Source of the DNA: Ceratothoa steindachneri
Taxonomy: Eukaryota; Arthropoda; Malacostraca; Isopoda; Cymothoidae
Length of the DNA: 64,000 nt
Direction of reading: 5' to 3'
NCBI GenBank assembly: GCA_963969495.1
Contig: OZ018321.1
Span: 138,966,685-139,030,684 of the forward strand
Shown here piece by piece: positions 1-10,525 of the stretch. Each line of letters opens with the position of its first letter. Within the stretch, counting starts at the first letter, position 1. The position numbers and the translations under genes were made by a program. The notes under the pieces were generated by a model. That model saw only the letters and a program-made list of their open reading frames with translations. It was not told where the DNA came from and ran no database searches.

Positions 1-399
1 GTGCGTGAACCCCGTCATATTTACTAGTAGAAGAGAGTAATTTAATTTAATGTTTAACGCTAATCTAAAAGTGTCGCAATAAAAATACTAATCGGCAAGT
101 GGTGTGTTTACGTGCAGCCTATTTTCTTATTTTTGTTATGAAGAGATATTGAAATAGGCCCAGTTGCCAACCTGTTTAGCCTCGGTTAGATCAGTAGGTT
201 GATATAAATGTGTTTACTGGCTTTTTTTGTAGTTAATTGTTAAATTTAAAATATATGTTTATTTTGGGATAATTTCTGTCCGTTTCTCTATATCCTTACG
301 TGTTGAAGCGGCTCTTCCTTAAAAACAACAAAAATAGCATTTTTCGACAAAAGTATACTTAAAAAAAAAGAAGTATATCTCGACAAAAAGTATTCCTCG

Positions 400-402
<3 letters not shown>
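1..402. other. Unassigned AT-rich sequence
   Basis: No open frame, RNA gene or repeat relationship could be supported here. Confidence 0.4.

Positions 403-473
<71 letters not shown>
403..473. repeat. (AT)n microsatellite
   Basis: About 71 bp of pure alternating A and T. Open frames here that spell YIYIYI are artefacts of the dinucleotide. Confidence 0.97.
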
Positions 474-474
<1 letters not shown>

Positions 475-507
475 TATTCTATTCAGAGAATTTTTTGGTT
501 CTCTGCG

Positions 508-780
508 TAGCATAGTGTACTAACGGCATACTTATAACTGTGATTAAAGCGGTCCTCACTGCCTCAGTGTCCATGGTTTGAATCCCTTCCCTGCACGGAT
601 TTTTTCGAAAAAAGGTAATCAATATTTCTGTTCGAAAAATTTATTCCGTTTTCTCTTTCATTGTGGTTTATTGCATTCATCTTCATCATTCTCTTGCGCT
701 ACTTTGAGAGAAATGAAAAGGTGTTTCCAAGTACTTTCGAACTTTATTAAGTTCCTTATCAAGGATAACTACAAGAAATA
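508..780 (+). repeat. Dispersed repeat block, copy 1, with tRNA-like head
   Basis: The block starting about 637 (TTATTCC, TTTTCTCTTTC, GTGGTTTATTGC, TTCATCTTCATCAT) recurs almost unchanged at 7526-7605. The following block (719-779, with CAAG, CTTTCG and TATCAAGGA) resembles 7734-7790. Upstream, GGTTTGAATCC at 575-585 matches the eukaryotic tRNA B box closely, and TAGCATAGTG at about 509 could be a weak A box. That arrangement suggests a tRNA-derived SINE-like repeat. The repeat relationship is seen directly. The SINE classification is inference. Confidence 0.5.
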
Positions 781-929
781 ATATTATATTAGAGGTATAT
801 ATACGAAAGAAAAGTATGAAAGACCGCCTCAAAAACAAGAAATTACCAATGAGGAAGACCAAAGGGGAAAGGTAAAGAATCACATTAAGAACTACAAAAA
901 GCAGGTAGTAAGGTCAAACTAAGCCGACG

Positions 930-1005
930 GAAAGGGTAACAGATTCAAAGAAATGGAGATAGCCTAGCGAGACTATCTCCATTTCTTTGAATCTGTTACC
1001 CTTTC
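930..1005. repeat. Perfect 33-bp inverted repeat with 10-nt loop
   Basis: Arm 930-962 is the exact reverse complement of arm 973-1005, with loop CCTAGCGAGA between them. There is no mismatch in 33 pairs, whereas the neighbouring coding remnant is badly decayed, so the palindrome is recent or maintained. It ends 54 bp before the MPFGAPMVW reading frame. Confidence 0.97.
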
Positions 1006-1059
1006 TGTAGAACAAGTGCGGAAAATTTACGGGATTGGATTAATAAGATAGGGAAAAGT

Positions 1060-1960
1060 ATGCCATTTGGTGCCCCAATGGTGTGGAGGGTAGGCAAAGA
1101 TCACGTCAAAGATCTGCTAGGTCTGCATGACAATTTTGAAAGGCATCCATCGCAATTACAATCACCATGTTCAATACCCCAATGTTCCTTCTGCTATAAA
1201 CCAGTCCCACATAGCTCCGATCTTCCTGTTCCTGAACTTGATTTTACCATGTATTCTAGCTCTGATTTCGAGGCTAGTATCACTACCGATACATCTAAGT
1301 TTGATGCATACAAGCCAGAAGAGGGCGACTAACTGGTGCCATTTACGCAAGCAGAACTCAACGACCTGACACGCGGCCTGAACCTTTCCAAAGAATCTGC
1401 TCAGATATTGGATTCACGTGTTTGAGAGAAATGTATACTCGCACCGGGGACAACATTCTATTGGTATCGGGACCGCGAGAAAGAATTTAGGAAATTTTCA
1501 CGATAGATGAAGCTTCTTCACTGCTCTACTGTAACAACATTGCTGACCTGCTCAACTTAATGGGCCTGAAGAATGATGATATGGAATGGAGACTTTTCAT
1601 CTACTATTCTAAAAGAAGTCTCAAGGCAGTGTTTCTTAATAATGGCAATATGTTTTCATCGATCCTTGTTGGACACTCAGTTGCAATGAAAGAAACCTGC
1701 AAACAGCATGGAACTTTTGTTATCTGCTCTCAACTACGAGGAACACAAATGACTGATTCGTATAGATCTTGAAGTTATTGGACTCATCCTAGGAAATCAA
1801 GATGGGTACAAAAAGTATCCATGCCTCATGTGTTTGTGGGACAGTTGAACTGACGACCAGCATTATGTCATACAAGCGTTGGGATGTCAACTTTCTGGTT
1901 GACTACTGCTGGTTCCTGAAAAGGAATTTGGGTCTGCTAAGCACAATTAGAAGTCCATGA
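1060..1960 (+). pseudogene. Decayed copy of an uncharacterised MPFG protein family
   Basis: The ATG at 1060 opens a frame starting MPFGAPMVW, with PVPHSSDLPVPELD near residue 50 and a stop at 1330. Homologous-looking segments continue in shifting frames: TQAELNDLTRGLNLSKESA (about 1345-1400), MEWRLFIYYSKRSLKAVFLN (about 1581-1640) and PCLMCLWDS (about 1820-1846). From memory this order matches a large uncharacterised family common in arthropods and cnidarians (MPFG start, EWRLFID, CYLCLWDSR). I know no demonstrated function, and repeated copies make a transposon origin likely. At least three stops and several frameshifts make this copy dead. The remainder of the family protein is not visible after about 1960. 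Confidence 0.65.
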
Positions 1961-2635
1961 AGAGACCATTTATCCACGATTAGCTTTCTTTGTATGTTGT
2001 ACTCCTCTTGGTATCAATTAGATCATTCTGTAAACCTTTTGTGTATATATCAGTTCAAAATTTACTATTGTGTCTACATTCGTCTACAAATAGATCGGAA
2101 AATAGGAATTTCTGGCATGTGCTCTTATCTCAAAAAATTAATCAGATTAGATAAAATGAGCATGATTCAGCGAGAAAAACTGGCATGAGCGGACACAAAC
2201 GTCAGCACACATAAGCGCTGGCTACCGACTGGTGGACACGCTGTGCTTACCCCTCTATTCGGGTGGGTAGATCTTACACTTATCACCACACGCATAGCCA
2301 GTTACAACACTGCTTTCTTTCCTCTCCCGTATTCACAGCAAACACACACACACTCTGTTCCCAGGAATCCTGCCGATGGGTATTTATATCTACATGCCTC
2401 TGACGTAAAACAGGTCCCTCTGCCCCGGGGCGAAGAAGTTTCCACCTGAACGCTGTTTGGTGTTAAAACATAATACTTTCTGGCACCTCTTCCCAAAGAG
2501 GACCATCTTCTAGTTCCCTCGGGCCGACCAGCGATTTTCATACTGACCTTTATGTAGATTTCATTATCCGGTCGTAGATCTTCTTGGGTCAAGGAAGGAT
2601 TGTCGTCGACTAACTCACTAACTAACTAACCAGTG
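1961..2635. other. Unassigned interval
   Basis: No supported gene. A 96-codon open frame lies on the minus strand (2302-2592), rich in G, R and S. It has faint similarity to one at 51506-51796 (DN-I-IK--M---G), too weak to call. Confidence 0.35.
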
Positions 2636-3540
2636 TCATTTGCCCACATAAGGGCCATTTTGACTGATGACTTCAAAAACCTCATCATGCATGTAATATG
2701 TCGATTTCTTAATAGTAACATGTTGGAAAGCCTCTGGTGCATCTTTGATACTCTCCCATAAGACTTCTTTAGACGAAAATTGACACCAATCACCATAAAC
2801 ATCTTGTTTATTGATGGACCACAAATTTTAGATTGGGTTGAGATCTGGAGACGCTGGTGGCCACACCATCAACTTATCACCTTGTATGCCCTAAGAGCCT
2901 AGGAACGCTTGAGTAGCCCCAGAAGAGTGGCATGGAGTGTCGTCATGTGCGTAAACTAGAGTCCTTAGAAGTGACAACGATATGTCATCTAGCCATGGAT
3001 CCAAGACCTCCTTCGAAAGATTGCAGTAGGTGGCTGTGGTCACGTTAACCCCATCAGGCACCCTGACTAGTCCAACGACTCTGTGTCCAATTATACCTGA
3101 CCACAACATGACTCCTCCTCCCCGCTGTTGACGTCTCAAACTTTGGTGACTCTCTTCTTCGATATAGACTCAACCATTTGCTTAACTTTCAGGTCCGCCC
3201 AGGGTCGCCCTGGTCTCATCAGTGAAGAGAAAGCAACTCATGTCAAATGTCATGTATTTCCGGGTCTGTTGAAGCCTCAAAACCTTGCAAAGGGGCGTTA
3301 AGGGGAGCTCGCACGGAAGCTATGTTTTTTTAGGATACAGTTTCTGGTGGCCATGGGTACGTGGGGATGACTAGTGGGGGCGGAAATGAATTTGCTTGTT
3401 TGTCCGTGTTTCCCACGTAACTGACAACCAATATTCTTCAAGTCCCTAACTGCCACAGTCTTGTAGGTCCCACAATTGGATCTCTTCTTCTTTAGCGAAC
3501 GGTCTTTCAAAAATCGTTTAACTGCGTCCACAGTTACTCA
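2636..3540 (-). pseudogene. Tc1/mariner-superfamily transposase remnant, DD37E-like
   Basis: On the minus strand, segments in shifting frames give FLFTDETRATLGGP (first catalytic Asp, near 3214), GGGVMLWSGIIG, VYAHDDTPCHSS (second Asp, near 2955), SPDLNPIXNLWS with a stop at the expected Glu (near 2830), and QDVYGDWCQFSSKEVLWE to the C-terminus VISQNGPYVGK. These are the landmarks of a Tc1-like DDE transposase. Reading through stops, 37 residues separate the second Asp from the expected Glu, the spacing of the DD37E lineage. Terminal inverted repeats were not found. Stops and frameshifts show it is inactive. It abuts a LINE tail at about 3.6 kb. Confidence 0.75.
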
Positions 3541-3589
3541 AAGAGCGCCATGAGTGTTCTCGAGGTATTAGAATATCCGCACCCTTTAT

Positions 3590-4250
3590 TTCACAGTTTC
3601 CTTGACGCCACAGATGCTACGATCAGGAGGAATGTCCAAATTTTCTTCCCTTGGTTTCCAAGACATGCAGGGATTGAGGGAAATGAGCGCGCTGATGAGG
3701 GCGTCTAAGGGTTTGCGATGACTGAGTCACCGGAGACGCATTTTGCTCTTTCACACACTGACTGCATTGCAAGAATCAGGTCAGACCTTCGGGCTTCCAG
3801 GCAAAGAAGAAGAAAGACGATCAGCCCAAACCTAAGGTTGCAAGCCAATGGCAAGCGCCCTACCCCCATGGGCCGGTCTCTAAATGTCCCGACGGCTTCA
3901 GGTCATCTTTTGTTGTCTCTGAATCAGACACATTCGAGGGACACACCGCCATTTGAATGAGTGCGGCCTTTCACCTTACTGCGAAGACAACGTGTTCACC
4001 CAGATTATCCGACATATTCGAGTTGAGTGTTCCTTATCCTCGGGATGTGTTCGTGCACACAGACTTGTAGAATCGTGGGGCTACTGGAGGAGGTGGTCAT
4101 TCTCCACTTTATATAGTTGTTTAGGGTTGGTTACATTTGGGGGCACAGGAGTGAGGCGGATTTTCTCAGTTTGGCGCATGAGATGCCTTTGCCGGTTTTG
4201 TTTTGTTTTTTTTGGGGGGAGGGGGTTGTAACTTAGTTTTTTTGTCTTGT
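3590..4250 (+). pseudogene. LINE 3' fragment: RNase H tail and zinc-binding C-terminus
   Basis: The plus strand from about 3650 reads PWFPRHAGIEGNERADEGV, the last RNase H block of RNase H-bearing LINEs (typically W-P-SH-GI-GNE-AD). A stop follows, then MTESPETHFALSHTDCIARI, and after a frameshift CGLSPYCED...IIRHIRVECSL (about 3960-4040), which resembles the C-x2-C...H...EC knuckle that ends these proteins. The reverse transcriptase part is absent, so this is a 5'-truncated copy. The clade (I, R1 or Loa group) cannot be fixed from this fragment. Confidence 0.65.
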
Positions 4251-6240
4251 GTTTCAGGTTTGTATTTTGCCTTGTTTTGTGGGGTTTTTTTTAAAATATA
4301 GCATAGCTAAATATGCTAAACACTTTTTCGGTTACCAATTCCAATCTAGTAGGCGCTAGAATTATTTTATTTAAGGAAAAAAAACAGTTGTTCTTCCTAC
4401 TTTGCAGATTGCTACGCCATTCGGGAGGTGCCCCGTATAAGACTTTGACATCGTCAATACGCTTGTCTTCTTCTGCTGTGTGTCCTTCTTCGTTAGGAAG
4501 CCTGGTAGTGAATTCCTTGCACTTACACATGTAAAGAATATCCTTAGTATTCCATGGCTTGATGTCTCGTAAACTCGGCATCTCACCAAATCTCGCAGTA
4601 TTAAAAATATCTTTGGTTACTGTGAATCAACTTTCCACATTTCCCGCTATAAACCGGCGGTGTTGGCTCGGCTCCCGCCCCTGGTTTATACGAGGCTCAC
4701 TCCAGGATATCTTATTACCTTATGTCACGCTATGTCTTTACAACCTTTAACCCCTGTTGTACCAGACTCATCGCGCCCGTCACCCTTTCTTCTATTTTCT
4801 CAGAGCACTTTCATGTAATCTCGCGCGAAGCCACTCAATGGCTCTCCAATGAGAGTCTTTTCTCTCTTCTCTGTCACTCCTCTGGTTTCTGAGGCAGTTG
4901 ATCTTACCCCCTCCTTCAATTATCCTTTTCCCACTTATTGATGAGAATCAGTTTCTCTGATTGTGGCGCACTTTCGTCACTCCTCTCTCATTAGAAATAA
5001 ATCATTATTCTGGTTATTCTCTCAGTCTATTAAATATTTGATTTGTTCCTGTCAAAGATGCTGGCATTGTGTCTCAACACAACTAATTTATCTTAAGAAA
5101 CCCCTACCTTAATCTTAAGATCATACAAGAGCTTAAAATTAATTTTGGAAAACTTTTCGATTATTACAAAGGGCACAAATCCGAGTAAACAAATGTTTCA
5201 TAGTAAACAGAAGTAAACTTTTCTTTTCTCCTAAACTTGAGCTTTTATCTTTCACAAGAGATAACCTCCTGTAAAAATATCAACATAAAAATAGAGAATT
5301 CAATTACTACAGGACTTTATAGCTGGATAGACCGAGAAATAGTATTTTTGTGTGGTATGAATTGTGTAGATGCGAAGATAGATACCCTTTTTCTTGCACG
5401 TTTTGTATTTTCCCTGCCCTCTATGCCTACCTTCCATTATGTGGGGGTCGCTGCTCACGGTGCAGCCGTTCTCTCCCCACGCTTAACTTAATAACGCTCA
5501 TTGAGTTAGTGTAACTTCATTAACGAAAATCTCTCTGAATTTGTCGTATATAAGCTGCGGAGGCCAAGCGACGGGTGTCCACACACCATCGGCTTCTTGA
5601 TAGAACGAAAGAGTCGAATCACTCACTCTAGAGTTTATTATTTTTTGCTTGTAAAACTTAGTTGTTTGTTGATTATTAAGGGCGTTGTGGGCTGTGATGA
5701 AATCGAAAAGGTGGGAGAAGAGTTTCTTGGAGTTTTAATGTGTGAATTCGTTGTCTTGGAGACAGTTAGAAGTGGTTCGTTTGTAAGAAGCGGGTCTCAT
5801 TTGAGATTATGAATATTTTCTAAATGGCTTTCCTATAACCAATCTCTTAAACGGAAAATATGCGAAGGCTCTAATTTTAGTGCAATGAATTGGTGTTTTA
5901 TCTAGTATACACAATGGAGTTTATGTTTTATTTTAATTTAAAGACGGCAGAATACCGTGGGATCATTCGCACAGGAATTTTGGGGATAAGGATCAATAAA
6001 GTAGTGAAGTTAGGAGATAAGAAAATATATGGATGGTACACTTCCCGAGTAGCTAAAAGAGGAGCCTACATAGTCACCAAATCAGAGGTGCACAACTCTC
6101 TGAATTCGCTCCAAACACCTTAAAAATGCAGGTCTCCTTGTGTAGACTGAGGGGGATTGGTAAACGCATTAATAAATAATTAATCAATCTCATCAATTAG
6201 ATGACTTTCCAGAAGGAAAATCAAGAAATACGAATAAACC
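4251..6240. other. Unassigned interval with one TATA-like site
   Basis: No supported gene. A pyrimidine-rich stretch (about 4640-5000) with AATAAA near 4990 could be decayed LTR material. TATATAAG at 5548-5555 sits in a less AT-rich context and could be a core promoter, but no initiator is evident. Confidence 0.35.
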
Positions 6241-6244
6241 ATCA

Positions 6245-6580
6245 TTAATTACCGTATTTTGAAGTACTATAGGTCGTAAAATTCGTTGTTTGTAACGTTG
6301 TACCAGTATTAGTAGACATAACACTACCTTCGTGGGGTAGATATGGTGCTCCTTGAGTTTCCATCGAATGGCCACATGGGGAGAGAATGCTATCACTTGA
6401 GTAGTCACTTAAGGAGGCCAAGGGACACGGAAACTCATCGGTTCGAAATGGATTTGGTCTCCCGTGCGAGGGCTCGATTAAAGCCTGCTCCTGGGACTCC
6501 TGCAAGTCGACTTGTGGCGTAAGGAGGGAACTACAATCCGCAATTAGAGAAGAAGGGGGAGTAGTGAGATCTCCTTCCAT
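6245..6580 (-). CDS. Open frame of unknown nature, Ser/Thr/Pro-rich
   Basis: A 111-codon minus-strand frame starts with ATG at 6580 (MEGDLTTPPSSLIADCSSLL) and contains SLSDYSSDSILSPC. The composition (S, T, P, E, D and Q) looks like a disordered regulatory segment, not microsatellite or transposon protein. I recognise no domain. The frame ends at 6245, near a weak possible splice donor (GTAATT). It could be an exon of a host gene or chance. No neighbouring exon was identified. Confidence 0.2.
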   Translation of the reverse strand: MEGDLTTPPSSLIADCSSLLTPQVDLQESQEQALIEPSHGRPNPFRTDEFPCPLASLSDYSSDSILSPCGHSMETQGAPYLPHEGSVMSTNTGTTLQTTNFTTYSTSKYGN

Positions 6581-7424
6581 TTGAAAATCTCAAATCACCA
6601 TAACACCATGTAAGCAGCACAATTTAGGATGAAAATCACTTTAAACCACGATGGCAAAACAATGGGGTACGTTTCAACCTTAATTCTGTAACCATACCCT
6701 CGTCAGATATCACTAATCACTCAAAATATCGATCGTTCCTCCATTAACCAAACATCCCTTGGAAAATATGATTAACCCAGAAATTAAAGTCTTTTCTCAG
6801 AGGGAGATGTAAACGAAATGTCCCCTTTTCTTCGTCCGAATCACAGCCTGGCACCCTTCTGTGATATTCTGGCACCGTACTGGAGACAAGACTTAGCACG
6901 CTCATATATCAAATGACACCAGAGTTTAGATGCCATAAATAAGCCTAGCACCTTTGCTTGTTGGAAAAATATACCAGGCAAGAGTAGTTGCAAAGAGTAC
7001 TATAATCACAAGGGGAGATCGAGAGAGTAAATATCAGATTGAAACAGCATTTGACTCCCTGGAAAAAGGGGCTTAGAAAGTAGGTAAGTAGGAAGAAGCG
7101 CAGAAAGTGGGCAAGGGAGAACGTGCGATATATCTTATAGGAAAGAGAGAATGTAAGGTAAGAATGGAAGTCCTTGAAAATATAACGCCATACTTTAAAT
7201 TACACGAGCACCTGAGCAATATTGATATTTTCAGTGAAATGAAGAGTCGGGGAAGTTATAAGCAAACTCACGAGTCAGCGCGCTTTGCAGGAGGGCAGCG
7301 TATATTGGACGTTGGCAACTGAAGGCCATTCTATAGCTTCACTTATCAATAACTTCGCATTATGAAGGTCTTTTTCTTTTAGTTTTCTTATATTCATATG
7401 TTAAGGTATTTGTCCACTCGATTA

Positions 7425-7426
<2 letters not shown>
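6581..7426. other. Unassigned interval
   Basis: No supported gene, RNA or repeat relationship was seen. Confidence 0.4.

Positions 7427-7489
<63 letters not shown>
7427..7489. repeat. (AT)n microsatellite
   Basis: Pure alternating A and T, passing into a short GATA tract. Confidence 0.97.
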
Positions 7490-7491
<2 letters not shown>

Positions 7492-7501
7492 TAGATATGA
7501 A

Positions 7502-7605
7502 TGCAATAAACCACATACTGTAAGAAATATTTATTCCATTTTCTCTTTCTATGTGGTTTATTGCCTTCATCTTCATCATCCTCTCGCCCTACTTTTAGAG
7601 ATATT
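7502..7605. repeat. Dispersed repeat block, copy 2, with hairpin
   Basis: This is the second copy of the block at about 637-712, with about 10 differences over some 75 bases. It also carries an inverted repeat: GCAATAAACCACATA (7502-7516) pairs exactly with TATGTGGTTTATTGC (7551-7565). A further block at 7734-7790 resembles 719-779, so the CA/TA array at 7609-7710 lies inside the repeat. Confidence 0.75.
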
Positions 7606-7607
7606 AT

Positions 7608-7713
<106 letters not shown>

Positions 7714-7963
7714 AACAAGGAAAAAGGAAAAGAGATTTCAAGCGCTTTCTTTTTGATTTGCGAAAACCTTTTTCAAGGAATAAACAAAGAGGGAGAATAT
7801 AGGAGCTTATATAGAAGAGAAGGATGGCCCTCCTTCGCCCCACGCCTAAGTAAGAGAGACAAAATCAAGGAGAATCTTAATTTGATACCTAATCTACGAT
7901 GTGATTATGTGATTTAACGAAAGAATTCCTTCGTTCAAATTAAAATTGAATAAATTCTCAATA

Positions 7964-8181
7964 CAAACACTACTAAGCAAAATAAGAAAACGATTGTCCT
8001 TTATTAAAATATTTTCAAAAATATTATGATTAGGTAAATTAAATTTCCATAGTACATAGAGGCATTCATTTAATATATTATATGAAGATTTCATATGATA
8101 AAATCGTGTGTTCAAGAAATTATATTAAATAAACTAACAAAATAAAATATTGACACGTTCAAAAAAGGAGAACGATTATTC
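7964..8181 (+). repeat. Left terminal inverted repeat of Tc1-like element
   Basis: The outer end is CACTACTAAGCAAAATAAG. Its reverse complement aligns with 9233-9448, for example AAAGGACAATCGTTTTCTTA against AAAGGAAAATCATTGTCTTA. Confidence 0.85.
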
Positions 8182-8299
8182 ACAAAATTACTTAGCAAGC
8201 AAATACACTAGAAGCAATGCAAGATTTGACAACGATGAAACTTATAACATTTAATCTGTGTTGAAGCTTTTTTCTATTACTTAGGTGCAACGATGACCA

Positions 8300-9100
8300 C
8301 AGGAACTCACCAGTTTCTTTCAAAATAATAGTGTTGTTTTATTCCATTCTTGCTCAATTTGTGTCCATAAATCAGTCACAGTTGAAGTCTGCTGGTCTCG
8401 AACTTTGTCTCCAATGTTCTTTCTGAAGTTCTCAATTAGGTTCAGGTCCTGCCTCTGACCAGGCCACTTCATTATTTCGATATCTTTTTCTTAGAAATGG
8501 TACTTTACTCACTATGCAGTACAGCATAGCGCGCTTTCCTGCATAAATACTGCTGGCTGGTTCAGAGATGCTGGGAGTGAAGATATAACATGTTGTAAGA
8601 TGTTTAAGTAAAATTCACATTTACCGTTCCAATTATTTGCACTAGCGGACCAACTCCTTCAGACGAATACATCTCCGAAATCATGGCGCTGCCTCTTCCA
8701 TTCTTGGTAAACTTTTTAATACATTTTGGGTTGAGTCTGTCACCTGCAGCAAGTCTAACAAAGCATCTGCCATCGGATCCAACTAAATTAGATTCACCTT
8801 CGTGTCTGAGCTAAATTATCTCCCAATCTCCATCCAACAAAACATTATGAGCTTCAGCATATTCGAGTCTCGCCTTCTGGTTCTTCTTACTGATGAGGTT
8901 TGGGTGCTGTAGGAAACGAGCTTTTAAACCAGATGCATTAAGGCGACGGGACATTGTCTTCTCGGCCGGTGGTAATGCGTGGTTGACTGACTTTTGCAGG
9001 AGATTTATAGGTTCTGTTTTTATTTTATAACCTCAGAACACGCGAAATCAAACTCTTGGACATTCCTACAAAGTCTTCAAGTAAACAATTCTCTGAAGGA
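8300..9100 (-). pseudogene. Tc1-like transposase, decayed
   Basis: Minus-strand segments in order are PRITTGREDNV (linker after the helix-turn-helix), SRRLNASGLKARFLQHP (from 8954), RLEYAEAHNVLLDGDW, GESNLVGSDGRCFVR, AAGDRLNPKCIKKFTKNGRG (with AMISEM), and near the C-terminus WPGQRQDLNLIENFRKNIGD then VTDLWTQIEQEWNKT. The order and motifs match Tc1-type DD34E transposases (SDESKFN...GSDG...SPDLNPIENLW). The first Asp position appears to read His (LRHEGESN). Stops lie in the middle third. It would have bound the flanking TIRs, but is non-functional now. Confidence 0.75.
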
Positions 9101-9232
9101 GCTTAGGAGTCACTTTAATAACGTGTGGTGTCATCTCTGAAGAATGAATAAGAAAATAATGGCCGTTGTACAGATCTTAGCTACTGAGCAAAATGTTTCC
9201 AGATGAATTAAAGATACTTCTAGAATGCTCTT

Positions 9233-9448
9233 GAAAAAATCGTTCTCTTATTTTGCACGTGTCAATACTTAATTTTGTTGGTTTATTTAATATAAGTTCT
9301 TGAATATACGATTGTATCATATGAAGTCTTCAAAAAATATATTAAATCATGCCTTTATGTACCATGGAAATTTTATTTTCCTACTCATAATATTTTGAAA
9401 GTAATTTTAATAAAGGAAAATCATTGTCTTATTTTTCTCGGTAGTGAA
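9233..9448 (-). repeat. Right terminal inverted repeat of Tc1-like element
   Basis: Inverted partner of 7964-8181, ending GGTAGTGAA before the TA at 9449-9450. Confidence 0.85.
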
Positions 9449-9450
9449 TA

Positions 9451-10130
9451 CCTTTAAAATATTTCTGGAAATATAATTATTGCATTTTATGATGGATTTG
9501 ACGTTATCCCACTTGATTGCGTGATTACATTGTACATATGTAAAAATAAGGCAAATTGCTCACTATAGTTGCGTACATTGACCTGATGTTGTTAAAAACG
9601 TACCTGAATTCTTTCCCGGTTTGTCCATAATAACATTTAGTATAATTATTGCACCCTAGAGAATGAACTTATTGCTAAGATGGTGGGGGAGTTCTTGACA
9701 AGAACGCGATGTAGCGATGACTCATATTTAAATATGACATTTATATTAAGCGGTTGGAGGAGACGAGGAAATCTACTGAAATTTTGTTAATCGGTATGAA
9801 CAGCGTAATTTTGGTATTAAAAATTCTAATATTATTGTCGACACAATGAAATAATCTTTTATCGGCATCTTTAAAAGTGTTTAGGAGATATAGTGGATAT
9901 TTCAATTTAGAGAAAATGGTCAAATATTATCTACTTAGGTGGTTCTCGTGTCATATAATAGGTAGGCTGCTGGCACCAAATTGCATGATTTATTAGGACC
10001 AGCGAGAAACTCAACAAATGGAGGCTCGGTGAATTTATCAAATCCTAACAAATTGCCTTACATGTAAATAACGGAAATAATATGTCTAATGTAAGAATAA
10101 GGAGATGAAAATATATATGTTAATTTGTAT
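9451..10130. other. Unassigned AT-rich interval
   Basis: No supported gene or repeat. Confidence 0.4.
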
Positions 10131-10188
10131 ATATTAATTTTTATAGAGAATAAGGAAATGAAGATACATATGTTAATTTGTATAAATA
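10096..10188. repeat. Tandem duplication of about 50 bp
   Basis: AGAATAAGGAGATGAAAATA...TTAATTTGTATA is followed by AGAATAAGGAAATGAAGATA...TTAATTTGTATA, two diverged tandem copies. Confidence 0.7.
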
Positions 10189-10422
10189 GAGATGAAGCAA
10201 GCGGTCGGTAGAGTCGCGCGCAGGAACACACAAAATACGAACGCGGAAAGCAGATATCAAGTTGGACACCTAAGTCAACACGAGGTCATGCATAAACAAA
10301 CATTCGCGTCTTGGGGAAGATTTGCTCAGCTACAAAGCAGCTGAGCAAATACAGACCTTGCCTAAGAAAAATTTTTACACAAGCTAATCCTATAATAAAG
10401 ATAAAACTATTGGAAATATGTA

Positions 10423-10524
10423 GGTATATCTTACACGCACAGGTATTCGGTAGCTTCGCCCTAGTGAAGATATTTAGGTATATCTTACACGCACAGCTGT
10501 TCGGTAGCTCCGCCCTCGGGGGGG
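10423..10524. repeat. Tandem duplication of about 50 bp
   Basis: TAGGTATATCTTACACGCAC, then a TTCGGTAGCT-CGCCCT core, occurs twice in succession with few differences. Confidence 0.85.
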
Positions 10525-10525
10525 A

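Larger units (their letters stand above)
7964..9448 (-). mobile_element. Tc1-like transposon with long terminal inverted repeats
   Basis: The element is bounded by TA dinucleotides (7962-7963 and 9449-9450), the target duplication expected for this superfamily. Two arms of about 216 bp (7964-8181 and 9233-9448) are diverged reverse complements along their whole length. Between them, on the minus strand, lies a decayed Tc1-like transposase. Long TIRs are known in Tc3- and Minos-type elements. The arms remain alignable although the coding part is dead, which suggests an old but full-length insertion of about 1485 bp. Confidence 0.85.

Noticed and set aside
319..513. Open frames full of YIYIYI here and over every AT array
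   Set aside because: They are translations of AT dinucleotide repeats and carry no coding signal.
2302..2592. Homology between the minus-strand frames at 2302-2592 and 51506-51796
   Set aside because: A few aligned residues and a similar GATCTT/TTAT context, too weak without alignment statistics.
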